A stretch of 64,000 bases of DNA from an uncultured Microbacteriaceae bacterium (lineage in GTDB: Bacteria; Actinomycetota; Actinomycetes; Actinomycetales; Microbacteriaceae), in contig CANKXX010000002.1 of the NCBI GenBank assembly GCA_947487835.1, positions 1-64,000 on the forward strand, read 5' to 3'. The notes beneath the pieces are model-generated. The model had not been told where the DNA came from. It worked only from the letters and a program-made list of their open reading frames with translations, and ran no database searches. The position numbers and the translations under genes are program-made. Below are positions 48,977 through 57,966 of this stretch, in pieces (position 1 is the first letter of the stretch; the number at the start of each line of letters is the position of its first letter).

Positions 48977-49838
48977 CCCGTCGCGCCTTGCGCCCGCGTC
49001 CCTGACCGGGGCCTCCGAGCGCAGTTCCGAGCACGAGCACGAGGCCGCCGCCCGGCCCGACCGCTTCTCGGTGAGCCTCGCCAATTTCGAGGGTCCGTTC
49101 GACCTGCTGCTGTCGCTCATCGCGAAGCACGAGCTCGACATCACCGAGGTGAGCCTCAGCCTCGTCACCAACGAGTTCATCGCGTACCTGCGCCGCATCG
49201 AGTCGGAGAAGGACCTCGACCAGGCGAGCGAGTTCCTCGTGGTGGCCGCGACCCTGCTCGATCTCAAGGTGGTCGGCCTGCTGCCGCAGGGCGAGCTCGT
49301 GGACGCCGAGGACGTGGCGCTGCTGGAGGCGCGGGACCTGCTGTTCGCCCGGCTGCTGCAGTATCGGGCCTTCAAGCAGGTGGCGGGCTGGTTCGGTGAG
49401 CACTTCGACGCGGAGGGCGGCCGGCATCCGCGGGCGGTGCGGCTCGAGGAGAAGTTCCGGAAGTCGACGCCCGAGCTCGTCTGGACGCTGAGCCTCGACG
49501 ACTTCGCGGCCCTCGCCACGCTCGCGCTCACGCCGCGGGAGATCCCGACCGTCGGCCTCGACCACCTGCACGCGCCGCTGATCAGCATCCGTGAGCAGGC
49601 CGCGTTCGTGGTCTCGCGGCTGCGCACCGGGGACCTCGTCACGTTCCGCGAGCTCGTCGCGGGCGCCGACCAGAAGGGCCTGATCGTCGCGCGCTTCCTC
49701 GCCGTGCTCGAGCTGTACCGGCACGCCGCCATCTCGTTCGAGCAGCTCGAACCGCTCGGCGAGATCACCCTGCGCTGGAGCGCGGCGAATTGGACCGACG
49801 AGAGTCTGGCTAATCTGGGAGCCGACTATGACAACTGA
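48960..49838 (+). CDS. scpA: segregation and condensation protein A
   Basis: This kleisin subunit bridges SMC heads. The N-terminal motif VSLANFEGPFDLLLSLIAKHELDITEVSL and the C-terminal winged helix (LIVARFLAVLELYRHAAISFEQ) are clear. 292 residues. The GTG start lies within the end of parA, and the end overlaps scpB by 11 bp. Confidence 0.94.
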   Translation: MAPSPDPSRLAPASLTGASERSSEHEHEAAARPDRFSVSLANFEGPFDLLLSLIAKHELDITEVSLSLVTNEFIAYLRRIESEKDLDQASEFLVVAATLLDLKVVGLLPQGELVDAEDVALLEARDLLFARLLQYRAFKQVAGWFGEHFDAEGGRHPRAVRLEEKFRKSTPELVWTLSLDDFAALATLALTPREIPTVGLDHLHAPLISIREQAAFVVSRLRTGDLVTFRELVAGADQKGLIVARFLAVLELYRHAAISFEQLEPLGEITLRWSAANWTDESLANLGADYDN

Positions 49839-50502
49839 CATCGACCGCACCGCCGAGGCGGTCGCCCTGTTCCCGGACACGCCCTACCCGGCGGAAGACT
49901 CCGACGCGGCCGGCACGGACGCCGCCGACGCCCCTGCGGCGCCCCTCGTGCCCGTCGACATGGACCGGGCGCTCGAGGCCGTGCTCATGGTCGCCGACGA
50001 GCCGCAGAGCCTCGTGAACCTCGCCACGGCCGTGGGCCGCCCGGTCGCCGCCGTGCGCGAGGGCATCGACCGCCTCGTCGCCGACTTCGACGGCGAGAAC
50101 GGGGGAGTGCGCCGCGGCTTCGAGCTGCGCGAGGTCGGCTCCGGCTGGCGCATCTACGTGCGCAGCGAGTACGACGAGGTCGTGCGCGACTACGTGCTCA
50201 CCCAGAACCCCAGCAGGCTCTCCCAGGCGGCGCTCGAGACGCTCGCCGTGATCGCCTACAAGCAGCCGATCAGCCGCGGCCAGGTCGCGGCCATCCGCGC
50301 GGTCAACGTCGACTCCGTCGTGCGCACGCTGCTCGGCCGCGGCCTGATCAGCGAGGTCTACACGGACTCCGAGACCGGGGCCATCCACTACGGCACGACA
50401 GACCTGCTGCTCACGCAGCTCGGCATCAACTCGATCGAGGAGCTGCCGCACATCTCGCCGCTGCTCGCCGACGGGGCGGAAGGATTCGATGACATCCGAT
50501 GA
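49828..50502 (+). CDS. scpB: segregation and condensation protein B
   Basis: The 224-residue partner of ScpA, with two winged helices: LEAVLMVADEPQSLVNLATAVGRP and LETLAVIAYKQPISRGQVAAIRAVNVDSVVRTLLGRGLI. The acidic, Ala-rich first 45 residues precede the fold. It overlaps scpA and the following rluB by 11 and 14 bp. Confidence 0.94.
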   Translation: MTTDIDRTAEAVALFPDTPYPAEDSDAAGTDAADAPAAPLVPVDMDRALEAVLMVADEPQSLVNLATAVGRPVAAVREGIDRLVADFDGENGGVRRGFELREVGSGWRIYVRSEYDEVVRDYVLTQNPSRLSQAALETLAVIAYKQPISRGQVAAIRAVNVDSVVRTLLGRGLISEVYTDSETGAIHYGTTDLLLTQLGINSIEELPHISPLLADGAEGFDDIR

Positions 50503-52000
50503 GCACGAGCTCTCCACAGAGGGAGTGCGCCTGCAGAAGGTGATGGCGTCCGCGGGTGTCGGCTCGCGACGCGTCTCCGAGGACCTGATCGCCGCCGGCC
50601 GCGTGCGGGTGAACGGCGAGGTCGTGCGCGAGCTCGGCCGCCGGGTGAACCCCGAGACCGATGAGATCGCCGTCGACAACGTCGCCGTGCAGCTCGACGC
50701 CACGAAGCGCTACGTGATGCTGAACAAGCCGGTCGGCGTCGTCAGCTCGATGAAGGACGGCCGCGGTCGCCCCGACCTCACCCAGTTCACGGACGAGTAC
50801 GAGGACCGGCTCTTCAACGTGGGCCGCCTGGACGCCGAGACGTCCGGCCTGCTGCTGCTCACCAACGACGGCGAGCTCGCCCACGTGCTCGCGCACCCGT
50901 CCTTCGGCGTGGACAAGACGTACATCGCCAAGGTGGCGGGCCGGGTCACGCCGCAGACCATCGCCACGCTCCGCCGTGGCATCGAGCTGGACGACGGCTT
51001 CATCGCCGCGGACTCGGCGCGCATCCTCGCGGGGGAGCCGGGGGGCAGCCACTCGACTCTCGTCGAGATCACGCTGCACTCGGGCCGCAACCGCATCGTG
51101 CGCCGGATGCTGGACGCCGTCGGCCACCCCGTGCAGGAGCTCGTGCGCCGCCAGTTCGGTCCGCTGCACCTCGGCTCGCTGCCGTCCGGGCGCACGCGGC
51201 ACCTGACCAAGGACGAGCTCGGCGCCCTGCTGACCATCGCCCGCAAGGCACAGAAGGCCCAGGCCGAGGGCACCGCCGGCACCGCGGAGCGGCCGGCTCG
51301 CCCCGCAGCCGAGCGCGCCCCGCGCGAGCAAGCCCCCCGCGAGCACGGAGGACGACCCCCGAGGGAGCCGCAGCGCGACGACCGCGGCCAGGACCGGGAT
51401 CGGGATCGCGGCGGGTTCGACCGTCCTCGTCGCGAGGATCAGGGTCAGCGCTCTGACCGCGGCCAGGATCGGAATCGAGACCGCGGCCAGGACCGTGACC
51501 GCGGCGGGTTCGACCGTCCTCGTCGCGAGGATCAGGGCCAGCGTCCTGACCGCGGGGAGGACCGTGACCGCGGCGGCTACGACCGTCCCCGCCGCGAGGA
51601 TCAGGGCCAGCGCCCTGACCGCGGCCAGGACCGGGATCGGGGCGGGTACGACCGTCCGCGCCGCGAGGATCAGGGCCAGCGTCCTGACCGCGGCCAGGAC
51701 CGCGACCGGGGCGGCTACGACCGCCCCCGCCGCGAGCACCGGGACGTACCGAACCCGAACGCGCAGGACCGGGACGCCCAGGGCCGCGGCACGCGCGACC
51801 GACGGGACGACCGGGACGCCTCCCGCGGGTCCGCCGCGCGCTCCTCCCATGACGCCGGCGAGGCCCGCCGCGACGCGAGGCCGAACCGCTCCGAACGCGA
51901 TCAGGGCGCGCGCCGCAGCCCGTCATCCGGACCGCGCCAGGGCGGGCAGCGCCGCAACCCCGGCCGCCCCTCGAGCGGCGGGTCGGACCGCCGAGCATGA
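50489..52000 (+). CDS. rluB: RluB-type 23S rRNA pseudouridine synthase with repetitive RG-rich tail
   Basis: An S4 domain (LQKVMASAGVGSRRVSEDLI) precedes the synthase core with catalytic Asp in NVGRLDAETSGLLLL and GRNRIVRRML. The core ends near residue 250. Then a 250-residue Arg/Asp/Gly-rich tail follows, with units GGFDRPRREDQGQRP...DRGQDRDR starting at residues 308, 339, 362, 385 and 408 (31, then 23, 23, 23 apart). Such disordered tails often bind RNA. Tail length may vary between strains through repeat slippage. Confidence 0.9.
   Translation: MTSDEHELSTEGVRLQKVMASAGVGSRRVSEDLIAAGRVRVNGEVVRELGRRVNPETDEIAVDNVAVQLDATKRYVMLNKPVGVVSSMKDGRGRPDLTQFTDEYEDRLFNVGRLDAETSGLLLLTNDGELAHVLAHPSFGVDKTYIAKVAGRVTPQTIATLRRGIELDDGFIAADSARILAGEPGGSHSTLVEITLHSGRNRIVRRMLDAVGHPVQELVRRQFGPLHLGSLPSGRTRHLTKDELGALLTIARKAQKAQAEGTAGTAERPARPAAERAPREQAPREHGGRPPREPQRDDRGQDRDRDRGGFDRPRREDQGQRSDRGQDRNRDRGQDRDRGGFDRPRREDQGQRPDRGEDRDRGGYDRPRREDQGQRPDRGQDRDRGGYDRPRREDQGQRPDRGQDRDRGGYDRPRREHRDVPNPNAQDRDAQGRGTRDRRDDRDASRGSAARSSHDAGEARRDARPNRSERDQGARRSPSSGPRQGGQRRNPGRPSSGGSDRRA
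51410..51745 (+). repeat. 69-bp tandem repeat array inside rluB
   Basis: Four successive copies of a 69-bp unit (one preceded by a 93-bp variant) start at 51410, 51503, 51572, 51641 and 51710. All are in frame and encode the Arg/Asp-rich tail. High identity between copies makes this a candidate for strain-to-strain length variation. Confidence 0.9.
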
Positions 52001-53082
52001 CCGACAGTCGCCTCGCCGGCACGACCGTGCGCGTGGTCGGCACCGGGCTCCTCGGCACGAGCGTCGGCCTCGGCCTGCGCGCCCGCGGGGTCGACGTCGT
52101 GCTGGCCGATGTGTCGCCGGCCCAGCTCGGCCTCGCCATCGACTACGGCGCCGGCCGCGCCGCCACGCCCGATGACCGGCCCTCGCTCATCGTCGTCTGC
52201 GTGCCGCCGGACGTGACCGCGCGCATGGTCGCGGCGGAGCTCGAGGCCTACCCCGACGCCATCGTCACGGACGTGGCGAGCGTGAAGGTCGCCCCTCTGG
52301 AGGAGCTCGTCGCCGTCGGCGCGGACGTCTCGCGCTACCTGGGCTCGCACCCGATGGCGGGTCGCGAGCGCGGCGGGGCGATCTCCGGCCGGGCCGACCT
52401 GTTCCTCGGCCGCCCCTGGGTGATCGCGGGGCACGACGCCATCAGCTACGGGGCGGGCGCTCAGGTCGACGACCTCGCCCTCGACCTCGGCGCGGTGCCC
52501 ATCGAGATGACCCCCGAGCAGCACGACCGCAGCGTCGCCCTGGTCTCGCACGTGCCGCAGCTCGTGTCGACGCTGCTCGCGTCGCGCCTCGTGGACGCGC
52601 CGGAGCGCGCGCTCGGCCTCGCCGGGCAGGGCCTCCGCGACGTGACGCGCATCGCCGCGAGCGAGCCGGAACTCTGGGTGCAGATCCTCGGGGCCAACTC
52701 GGCCGCCGTCGCCGAGATCCTCCGCGAGCTGCAGGCCGACCTCGCCGACGTCGTCGAGGCGCTCGACGGGCTGGAACGGCCGGGTGCCAAGCGCGCCCTC
52801 GCCGAGGCCCTGGCCGCCGGGAACACGGGCGTCGCCCGCATCCCGGGCAAGCACGGCCAGGACCGCCGCTACGCCTCCGTCACCGTCATGGTCGACGACA
52901 CCCCGGGTCAGCTCGCGCGTCTGCTCACCGAGATCGGCGAGATCGGCGTGAACCTCGAGGACATGCGCCTCGAGCACTCCCCGGGCGCGCAGATCGGCCT
53001 CGCCGAGATCGCCGTGGTGCCCGAGGCCAAGAATCGGCTCACCGACGAGCTCTCGACACGAGGATGGAGAATCGCCGGATGA
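51997..53082 (+). CDS. tyrA: prephenate dehydrogenase with ACT domain
   Basis: This enzyme converts prephenate to 4-hydroxyphenylpyruvate for tyrosine synthesis. It has an NAD-binding loop [15 protein letters not shown], active-site [11 protein letters not shown] and VSHVPQ. A C-terminal ACT domain ([35 protein letters not shown]) suggests feedback by tyrosine. 361 residues. ATGA overlaps at both ends with neighbours. Confidence 0.92.
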   Translation: MTDSRLAGTTVRVVGTGLLGTSVGLGLRARGVDVVLADVSPAQLGLAIDYGAGRAATPDDRPSLIVVCVPPDVTARMVAAELEAYPDAIVTDVASVKVAPLEELVAVGADVSRYLGSHPMAGRERGGAISGRADLFLGRPWVIAGHDAISYGAGAQVDDLALDLGAVPIEMTPEQHDRSVALVSHVPQLVSTLLASRLVDAPERALGLAGQGLRDVTRIAASEPELWVQILGANSAAVAEILRELQADLADVVEALDGLERPGAKRALAEALAAGNTGVARIPGKHGQDRRYASVTVMVDDTPGQLARLLTEIGEIGVNLEDMRLEHSPGAQIGLAEIAVVPEAKNRLTDELSTRGWRIAG

Positions 53083-53921
53083 CCGCGAACACCCCGACCG
53101 ACCCCGCAGCCGAGGAGACGCCCACGACGCTCTCCGCGGTCCCCGAGTCCGACGAGGGGACGCAGCTCCCGGGCGCCCCGGACCCCGCCGACCCCGAGAC
53201 GGAGGGTCCCATCCTCACCCCCGTACCGGATCCCGAGGAGAGCACGCAGGCCGCCGCGGACCTCGTTGTGGTCGCGATCGACGGCCCCGCCGGCAGCGGC
53301 AAGTCGAGCGTGAGCAAGGCGTCCGCCCGGAAGCTCGGCTTCGACTACCAGGACACTGGCGCTGCCTACCGCGCCCTCGCGTGGTTCGCCCTCTCGAGCG
53401 GTGTCGACCCGCACGACTCCGCCATGGTCGTCGGCCTGCTCGAGGGCTTCGGCTACGCCATCGGCACGGACCCCGACGACTACTTCGTGCGGGTGGGCGA
53501 GACGGACGTGTCCGAGGCGATCCGCGAGCCGCGGGTCTCCGCCGCGGTGAGCGCGATCGCGCGCATCCCGGAGGTGCGGCACTACCTCGTCGCCCTCTTC
53601 CGCTCGATCATCGCCGACACCGACCGCCCGGGCATCGTGGTGGAGGGTCGCGACATCACCACCGTCGTCGCACCCGACGCCGCCGTGCGCATTCTTCTCA
53701 CCGCGGACGAAGAAGTTAGGATGGCAAGACGCTCGGCTGAACTGAGCGGGCACTCCGCCGAAGCGGTGGGCGAGCAACTCGCCTCCCGTGACCGGCAGGA
53801 TTCGCGGGTCGTCGACTTCTTGAACGCCGCGGAAGGGGTGACCACCATCGACTCCACCCACCTCGACTTCGACCAGACCGTCTCCGCGGTGGTCGAACTC
53901 GTCAGGCTACGAACGGCATAA
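53079..53921 (+). CDS. cmk: cytidylate kinase
   Basis: This enzyme phosphorylates CMP and dCMP. P-loop [11 protein letters not shown] starts at residue 67, with [13 protein letters not shown] and [21 protein letters not shown] following. The first 65 residues are an acidic Pro/Thr/Glu-rich extension not needed for the fold. ATG 53079 overlaps the tyrA stop. An ATG five codons earlier lies inside tyrA and is less likely. Confidence 0.94.
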   Translation: MTANTPTDPAAEETPTTLSAVPESDEGTQLPGAPDPADPETEGPILTPVPDPEESTQAAADLVVVAIDGPAGSGKSSVSKASARKLGFDYQDTGAAYRALAWFALSSGVDPHDSAMVVGLLEGFGYAIGTDPDDYFVRVGETDVSEAIREPRVSAAVSAIARIPEVRHYLVALFRSIIADTDRPGIVVEGRDITTVVAPDAAVRILLTADEEVRMARRSAELSGHSAEAVGEQLASRDRQDSRVVDFLNAAEGVTTIDSTHLDFDQTVSAVVELVRLRTA

Positions 53922-53925
53922 ACCC

Positions 53926-55554
53926 ATGGCTGACAGGCAGCAGAACGACTTCCCCGCGTCGAACGACGCGGCGATCGAAGACCTCCAACTCGGGGGCGGT
54001 GATCTCGACGCCGATCTGGACGGTGGCGAGCCCGACGCCGTCGACTTGGACCAGGCAGAGGCGGATGTAGAGGGCCGCGAGTTCCAGACGACGGGCCGCA
54101 TCGCGGACGTGGACGACGAGGACGACGTCCAGCGTGCCGAGACCCTGCGTCGCGGACTCCGCGACTACGACCTGGAGGACGAGGACCTCGACCTGCTCGA
54201 GGCCGCGGCCGAGGGTCCCGAGGGCATCACCTACCTGCCCGCGCTCCCCGTGCTCGCGATCGTGGGGCGGCCGAACGTCGGCAAGTCCGCGCTCGTGAAC
54301 CGCATCCTGGGCCGCCGCGAGGCCGTGGTCGAGGACGTCCCCGGCGTCACCCGCGACCGCGTCTCCTACAAGGCGGAGTGGAACGGCCGCCGCTTCACGC
54401 TCGTCGACACCGGCGGGTGGGAGCCGGATGCCAAGGGCATCAACGCCTCCGTCGCCCAGCAGGCGGAGATCGCCGTCGAGCTCGCGGACGCCGTGCTGTT
54501 CGTCGTCGACGCCAACGTCGGCGCCACCTCGACCGACGAGCACGTCGTGCGGATGCTGCGCAAGACCAGGAAGCCCGTGCTGCTGGCCGCCAACAAGATC
54601 GACGACGCCCGCCAGGAGCCGAACGCGGCCGCCCTGTGGTCGCTCGGCCTGGGCGAGCCCCGTCCGGTCTCCGCCCTGCACGGCCGCGGCGTTGCGGACC
54701 TCCTGGACGAGGTGCTGCGCGTGCTGCCCGAGATCTCCGCGGTCGCCAAGGAGGAGGTCGGCGGACCCCGTCGTGTCGCCATCCTCGGCCGCCCGAACGT
54801 CGGCAAGTCCAGCCTGCTGAACAAGGCCGTGGGCGAGGAGCGCGTGGTCGTCAACGACCTCGCCGGCACCACCCGCGACCCGGTCGACGAGCAGGTCGAG
54901 ATCGCCGGCAAGGTGTGGCGCTTCGTCGACACCGCCGGCATCCGCCGCCGCGTGCGCCAGGCGTCCGGCGCCGAGTTCTACTCCTCGCTGCGCACGAGCG
55001 CCGCGCTGGAGAAGGCCGAGGTCGCCGTCGTGCTCATCGACGTGTCCGACGTCATCAGCGAGCAGGACGTGCGCATCATCGACCTCGTGCTCGAGTCCGG
55101 TCGCGCGCTCGTGCTGGCCTTCAACAAGTGGGACCTGCTCGACGACGAGCGCCGCCGCTACCTGGAGCGCGAGATCGAGCAGGACCTCGCCCACGTGGCG
55201 TGGGCGCCGCGCGTGAACATCTCGGCGCGCACCGGCCGGCACATGGAGAAGCTCGTGCCGGCGCTGGAGCTCGCGCTGCAGTCCTGGGACACCCGCATCC
55301 CGACCGGCAAGTTCAACGCCTTCCTCGCCGAGCTCGTGGCCGAGCACCCGCACCCCGTGCGCAGCGGCAAGCAGCCGCGCATCCTGTTCGGCACCCAGGC
55401 GTCCACGCGCCCGCCCACATTCGTGCTGTTCACGAGCGAGTTCCTCGACCCGCAGTACCGCCGCTTCATCACGCGCCGCCTGCGCGAGACGTACGGATTC
55501 GAGGGATCCCCGATCAACGTCAACATGCGGGTCCGCGAGAAGCGCAAGCGCTGA
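53926..55554 (+). CDS. der: ribosome biogenesis GTPase Der (EngA)
   Basis: This double-GTPase 50S assembly factor has G1 motifs GRPNVGKSA from 114 and GRPNVGKSS in the second domain, with NKID and NKWD specificity motifs and a C-terminal KH-like domain ([23 protein letters not shown]). An acidic extension of about 110 residues (rich in Asp, Leu and Glu) precedes the first G domain. It starts 4 bp after cmk and is the last gene of the operon. Confidence 0.95.
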   Translation: MADRQQNDFPASNDAAIEDLQLGGGDLDADLDGGEPDAVDLDQAEADVEGREFQTTGRIADVDDEDDVQRAETLRRGLRDYDLEDEDLDLLEAAAEGPEGITYLPALPVLAIVGRPNVGKSALVNRILGRREAVVEDVPGVTRDRVSYKAEWNGRRFTLVDTGGWEPDAKGINASVAQQAEIAVELADAVLFVVDANVGATSTDEHVVRMLRKTRKPVLLAANKIDDARQEPNAAALWSLGLGEPRPVSALHGRGVADLLDEVLRVLPEISAVAKEEVGGPRRVAILGRPNVGKSSLLNKAVGEERVVVNDLAGTTRDPVDEQVEIAGKVWRFVDTAGIRRRVRQASGAEFYSSLRTSAALEKAEVAVVLIDVSDVISEQDVRIIDLVLESGRALVLAFNKWDLLDDERRRYLEREIEQDLAHVAWAPRVNISARTGRHMEKLVPALELALQSWDTRIPTGKFNAFLAELVAEHPHPVRSGKQPRILFGTQASTRPPTFVLFTSEFLDPQYRRFITRRLRETYGFEGSPINVNMRVREKRKR

Positions 55555-55583
55555 CGCACACGGGCGCGCTCCGGTTCCGACAC

Positions 55584-55643
55584 GTTCCCTGAGCTTGTCG
55601 AAGGGACGCGACCCATACGGTCCCTGAGCCTGTCGAAGGGACG
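55584..55643. repeat. two dispersed elements between convergent genes
   Basis: Copies at 55584-55608 and 55618-55643 are in direct orientation, the second with perfect GTCCCT/AGGGAC arms. They lie between the der stop and the GIY-YIG stop, where a terminator is expected and no other hairpin is seen. Confidence 0.9.
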
Positions 55644-55655
55644 CGACGGCCTCGA

Positions 55656-56168
55656 TCACACGAGGGCCGGCACGCGGCCCTTCTTGTGGTTGCCGAAGGG
55701 CAGGGCGCCATAGGTGGCGAAGAAGTCCTCGATGAGCGCGGATTCGACGTCCTCGGGGTCCTGGTCCGGCGTCTCCTTCCACGCGACGAGCAGCTCGTCG
55801 CTGTCGGCGAGCTGCCAGAGGTAGCGGCCGCCCCAGTGGCCGACCGGCTCGCCCCTTCCATGCCGGCGGAACTCGTCGAGGCGCTTGCGGATGCCGCGCT
55901 TGCCGCCCGCGCCGGCGCCGGCCTTTCCGATGTAGAGCACGTTCGACCCGTGCACCCAGGCGCCCTCGAGCTTCAGCAGCGCGGCGGACGGGTCCTTGCC
56001 CTTGAACCACCCGGCCGGGCTCCGCTCGAGGAACCGGGGGAGGGAGTGAGTGGGGCGGTAGACGACGTACACGCCGGCAGTGCTCGGCACCTCCGCGTGA
56101 GGGAGGTCGGCGAACCGGATGAAACCGCGAAAGCCGGAGCCATCGAGCGTCTTCTGCGTCAATTCCAC
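55656..56168 (-). CDS. GIY-YIG nuclease-fold protein
   Basis: This 170-residue protein has GVYVVYR (32-38) and VLYIGKAG (77-84), the two strands of the GIY-YIG nuclease fold. An Arg in RLDEFRRHG, a Glu in ESALIEDF and an Asn in LPFGNHKKG follow. All expected active-site positions appear filled. Start GTG 56168 is supported by TAATGT 6 nt upstream. Substrate unknown. It stands alone and is not part of UvrC. Confidence 0.8.
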   Translation of the reverse strand: MELTQKTLDGSGFRGFIRFADLPHAEVPSTAGVYVVYRPTHSLPRFLERSPAGWFKGKDPSAALLKLEGAWVHGSNVLYIGKAGAGAGGKRGIRKRLDEFRRHGRGEPVGHWGGRYLWQLADSDELLVAWKETPDQDPEDVESALIEDFFATYGALPFGNHKKGRVPALV

Positions 56169-56174
56169 CCGATC

Positions 56175-56180
56175 ACATTA
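56175..56180 (-). promoter_or_regulatory. -10 element, probably leaderless (GIY-YIG gene)
   Basis: TAATGT on the minus strand, 6 nt before the GTG. Confidence 0.45.
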
Positions 56181-56329
56181 CGTGCCCGGAGGCACCTCTC
56201 CTGCACGTCCGCGGAGCGCACGCCGCCGGCGCTGCCAGTGCCACCGCGGCTGCCGCCGCCGATACCGCCGCCGATACCGTTGAAGACGGCTGCCCGCATC
56301 GCTCCCACGACTCGCTCACCTCGTCCCGG

Positions 56330-56335
56330 TACCCT
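56330..56335 (+). promoter_or_regulatory. -10 element, probably leaderless (NUDIX-NYN gene)
   Basis: TACCCT lies 6 nt before ATG 56342. Confidence 0.5.
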
Positions 56336-56341
56336 CGGACC

Positions 56342-57253
56342 ATGGCCCCATCCCGCGATCCCGGCGACGCGTGGGTCGAAGGATCGGACGGCGCCCGCTT
56401 CTGGGGGCGCTTCGGAGCGGCGGGTCTCGTGCTGCATGATCCGGATCGCGGCATCCTGCTGCAGCACCGCGTCGAGTGGAGCCACTTCGGCGGCACCTGG
56501 GGCATCCCGGGCGGCGCGATCCAGCAGGGCGAGCGCCCCATCGACGGCGCCGTGCGCGAGGCGACCGAGGAGGCCGGCCTCCCCGAGGGCGTCGTGCTGC
56601 CGCGCTTCTCGCACGTGCTCGACCTCGACTTCTGGACCTACACGACGCTCGTCGCGCGCGCCCGCGAGTCGTTCGAGCCGATCATCTCGGACCGCGAGAG
56701 CCTCGAGCTCCGCTGGGTGCCCGTCGACGAGGTCGACGACCTGCCCCTGCACCCCGGCTTCGGCGCCGCGTGGCCGACCCTGCGCGCCGACATGCGCCGC
56801 AACATCACCGTGGTCGTGGATGCGGCGAACGTGGTCGGATCGCGGCCCGACGGCTGGTGGAAGGATCGCCGCGGCGCAGCGGAACGACTCCTCGCGTCGC
56901 TCGCCGAGCTGGCGACCACCGGAGTTCCGGCCGAAGAGCTGGACCTCCCGCATCACGCCTGGTGGCCCCGCTACACCGTGGTGCTCGAGGGCCAGGCGCG
57001 TGGAGCAGACCTCCCGGCCGACGCGCCCGACGCCCTCCGCGTCGTGTCCGCGCCCGGCGAGGGCGACGACACGATCGTCGACGAGGTGGCGTCCCTCGTG
57101 GCCGCCGATCCCGCCGCAGACATCCGCGTGATCACCTCGGACCGAGAGCTGCGCGCCCGGGTCGAGTCCCTCGGCGCCCGCACGCACGGCCCGTCCTTCC
57201 TCGCCGCCCTCTCCACCGCCTCGACGACCCACAACGAGCACGTCGGCCCCTGA
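56342..57253 (+). CDS. NUDIX hydrolase fused to NYN/PIN-like domain
   Basis: Residues 20-145 form a NUDIX domain with the box GGAIQQGERPIDGAVREATEEAGL (REATEEAG at 72-79). From residue 154 a second domain begins with NITVVVDAANVVG (D160, N163) and continues to DDTIVDE (242-248) and ITSDRELR. This is the pattern of NYN/PIN-like RNases of the YacP group. The fusion links nucleotide or RNA-cap-like hydrolysis to RNA cleavage, but this is inference. 303 residues, leaderless start. Confidence 0.8.
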   Translation: MAPSRDPGDAWVEGSDGARFWGRFGAAGLVLHDPDRGILLQHRVEWSHFGGTWGIPGGAIQQGERPIDGAVREATEEAGLPEGVVLPRFSHVLDLDFWTYTTLVARARESFEPIISDRESLELRWVPVDEVDDLPLHPGFGAAWPTLRADMRRNITVVVDAANVVGSRPDGWWKDRRGAAERLLASLAELATTGVPAEELDLPHHAWWPRYTVVLEGQARGADLPADAPDALRVVSAPGEGDDTIVDEVASLVAADPAADIRVITSDRELRARVESLGARTHGPSFLAALSTASTTHNEHVGP

Positions 57254-57327
57254 GGCGAGCGCCGAACCCGGACGCGAGCGCAGGGATCCGCTATCGGATG
57301 GAGGCGATTACGAACCGGATCGGACGT

Positions 57328-57966
57328 TTACGCGGGATCGACGAAGGGGGAGCGCATCAACCCGTCCACCGACGTCGACGCGCCCACCTCGTTGAGAGCG
57401 CCGAGCAGGTCCTCGGCCTCGGTGGCGCCGGCCTCGAACCAGGAGGCCGGATGATCACCGAGACCGACCCGGAGTTGCGGGAAGCGGTCGAGCGCGCGCG
57501 CCCGCTCGATATCGGCTCCGGGATACGCCGCCTCGATCACCGCTGCGGCCCGCTCGATGAGCGTCTCCGTCGCGGCGTCGACGACGAGGAGGCACGGCCA
57601 GTGTCCGACGGTCCGGGAGATCACCCCCGGGGCGTCGAGGTCGTACCGGTTCCCCGCGGGAGCGGCTCGTAGAGCGGGGGTGGGACCGGGCCGCAGGGTG
57701 GCCCGCCAGCGCCACGCCTCGGGCCAGCGGTCGCGCCAATCGCCGCTGTCCCGGTAGGAGCCGAAGTACGGGGTGCGAGTGGGGACCAGCGAGTGGTCCT
57801 GCACTCTTGCCACGACGTCAGCCAACCCGATGGTCGACAGCACCGCCGTGGTGAGCTCCCGCCCGCCCCGGGGGTCGAGCAGAGCGTCGCCCGCCGTGAC
57901 GAACGCCTCGATCGTCACCGGACCGGACCGCAGGTAGCACGGATGCCAGAGGTGGTAGCTGCCCAT
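57328..57966 (-). CDS. unknown protein, candidate immunity partner, 212 aa
   Basis: I do not recognise this family. The protein is soluble, rich in Arg, Ala and acidic residues, and has several tryptophans (GDWRDRWPEAWRWRATLRPG). Its ATG overlaps the stop codon of the toxin-like gene by one base (TGATG), so it is made together with that protein. Immunity genes of polymorphic toxins occupy this position. The frame is open far upstream, but only ATG 57966 avoids running through the neighbour. Confidence 0.65.
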   Translation of the reverse strand: MGSYHLWHPCYLRSGPVTIEAFVTAGDALLDPRGGRELTTAVLSTIGLADVVARVQDHSLVPTRTPYFGSYRDSGDWRDRWPEAWRWRATLRPGPTPALRAAPAGNRYDLDAPGVISRTVGHWPCLLVVDAATETLIERAAAVIEAAYPGADIERARALDRFPQLRVGLGDHPASWFEAGATEAEDLLGALNEVGASTSVDGLMRSPFVDPA

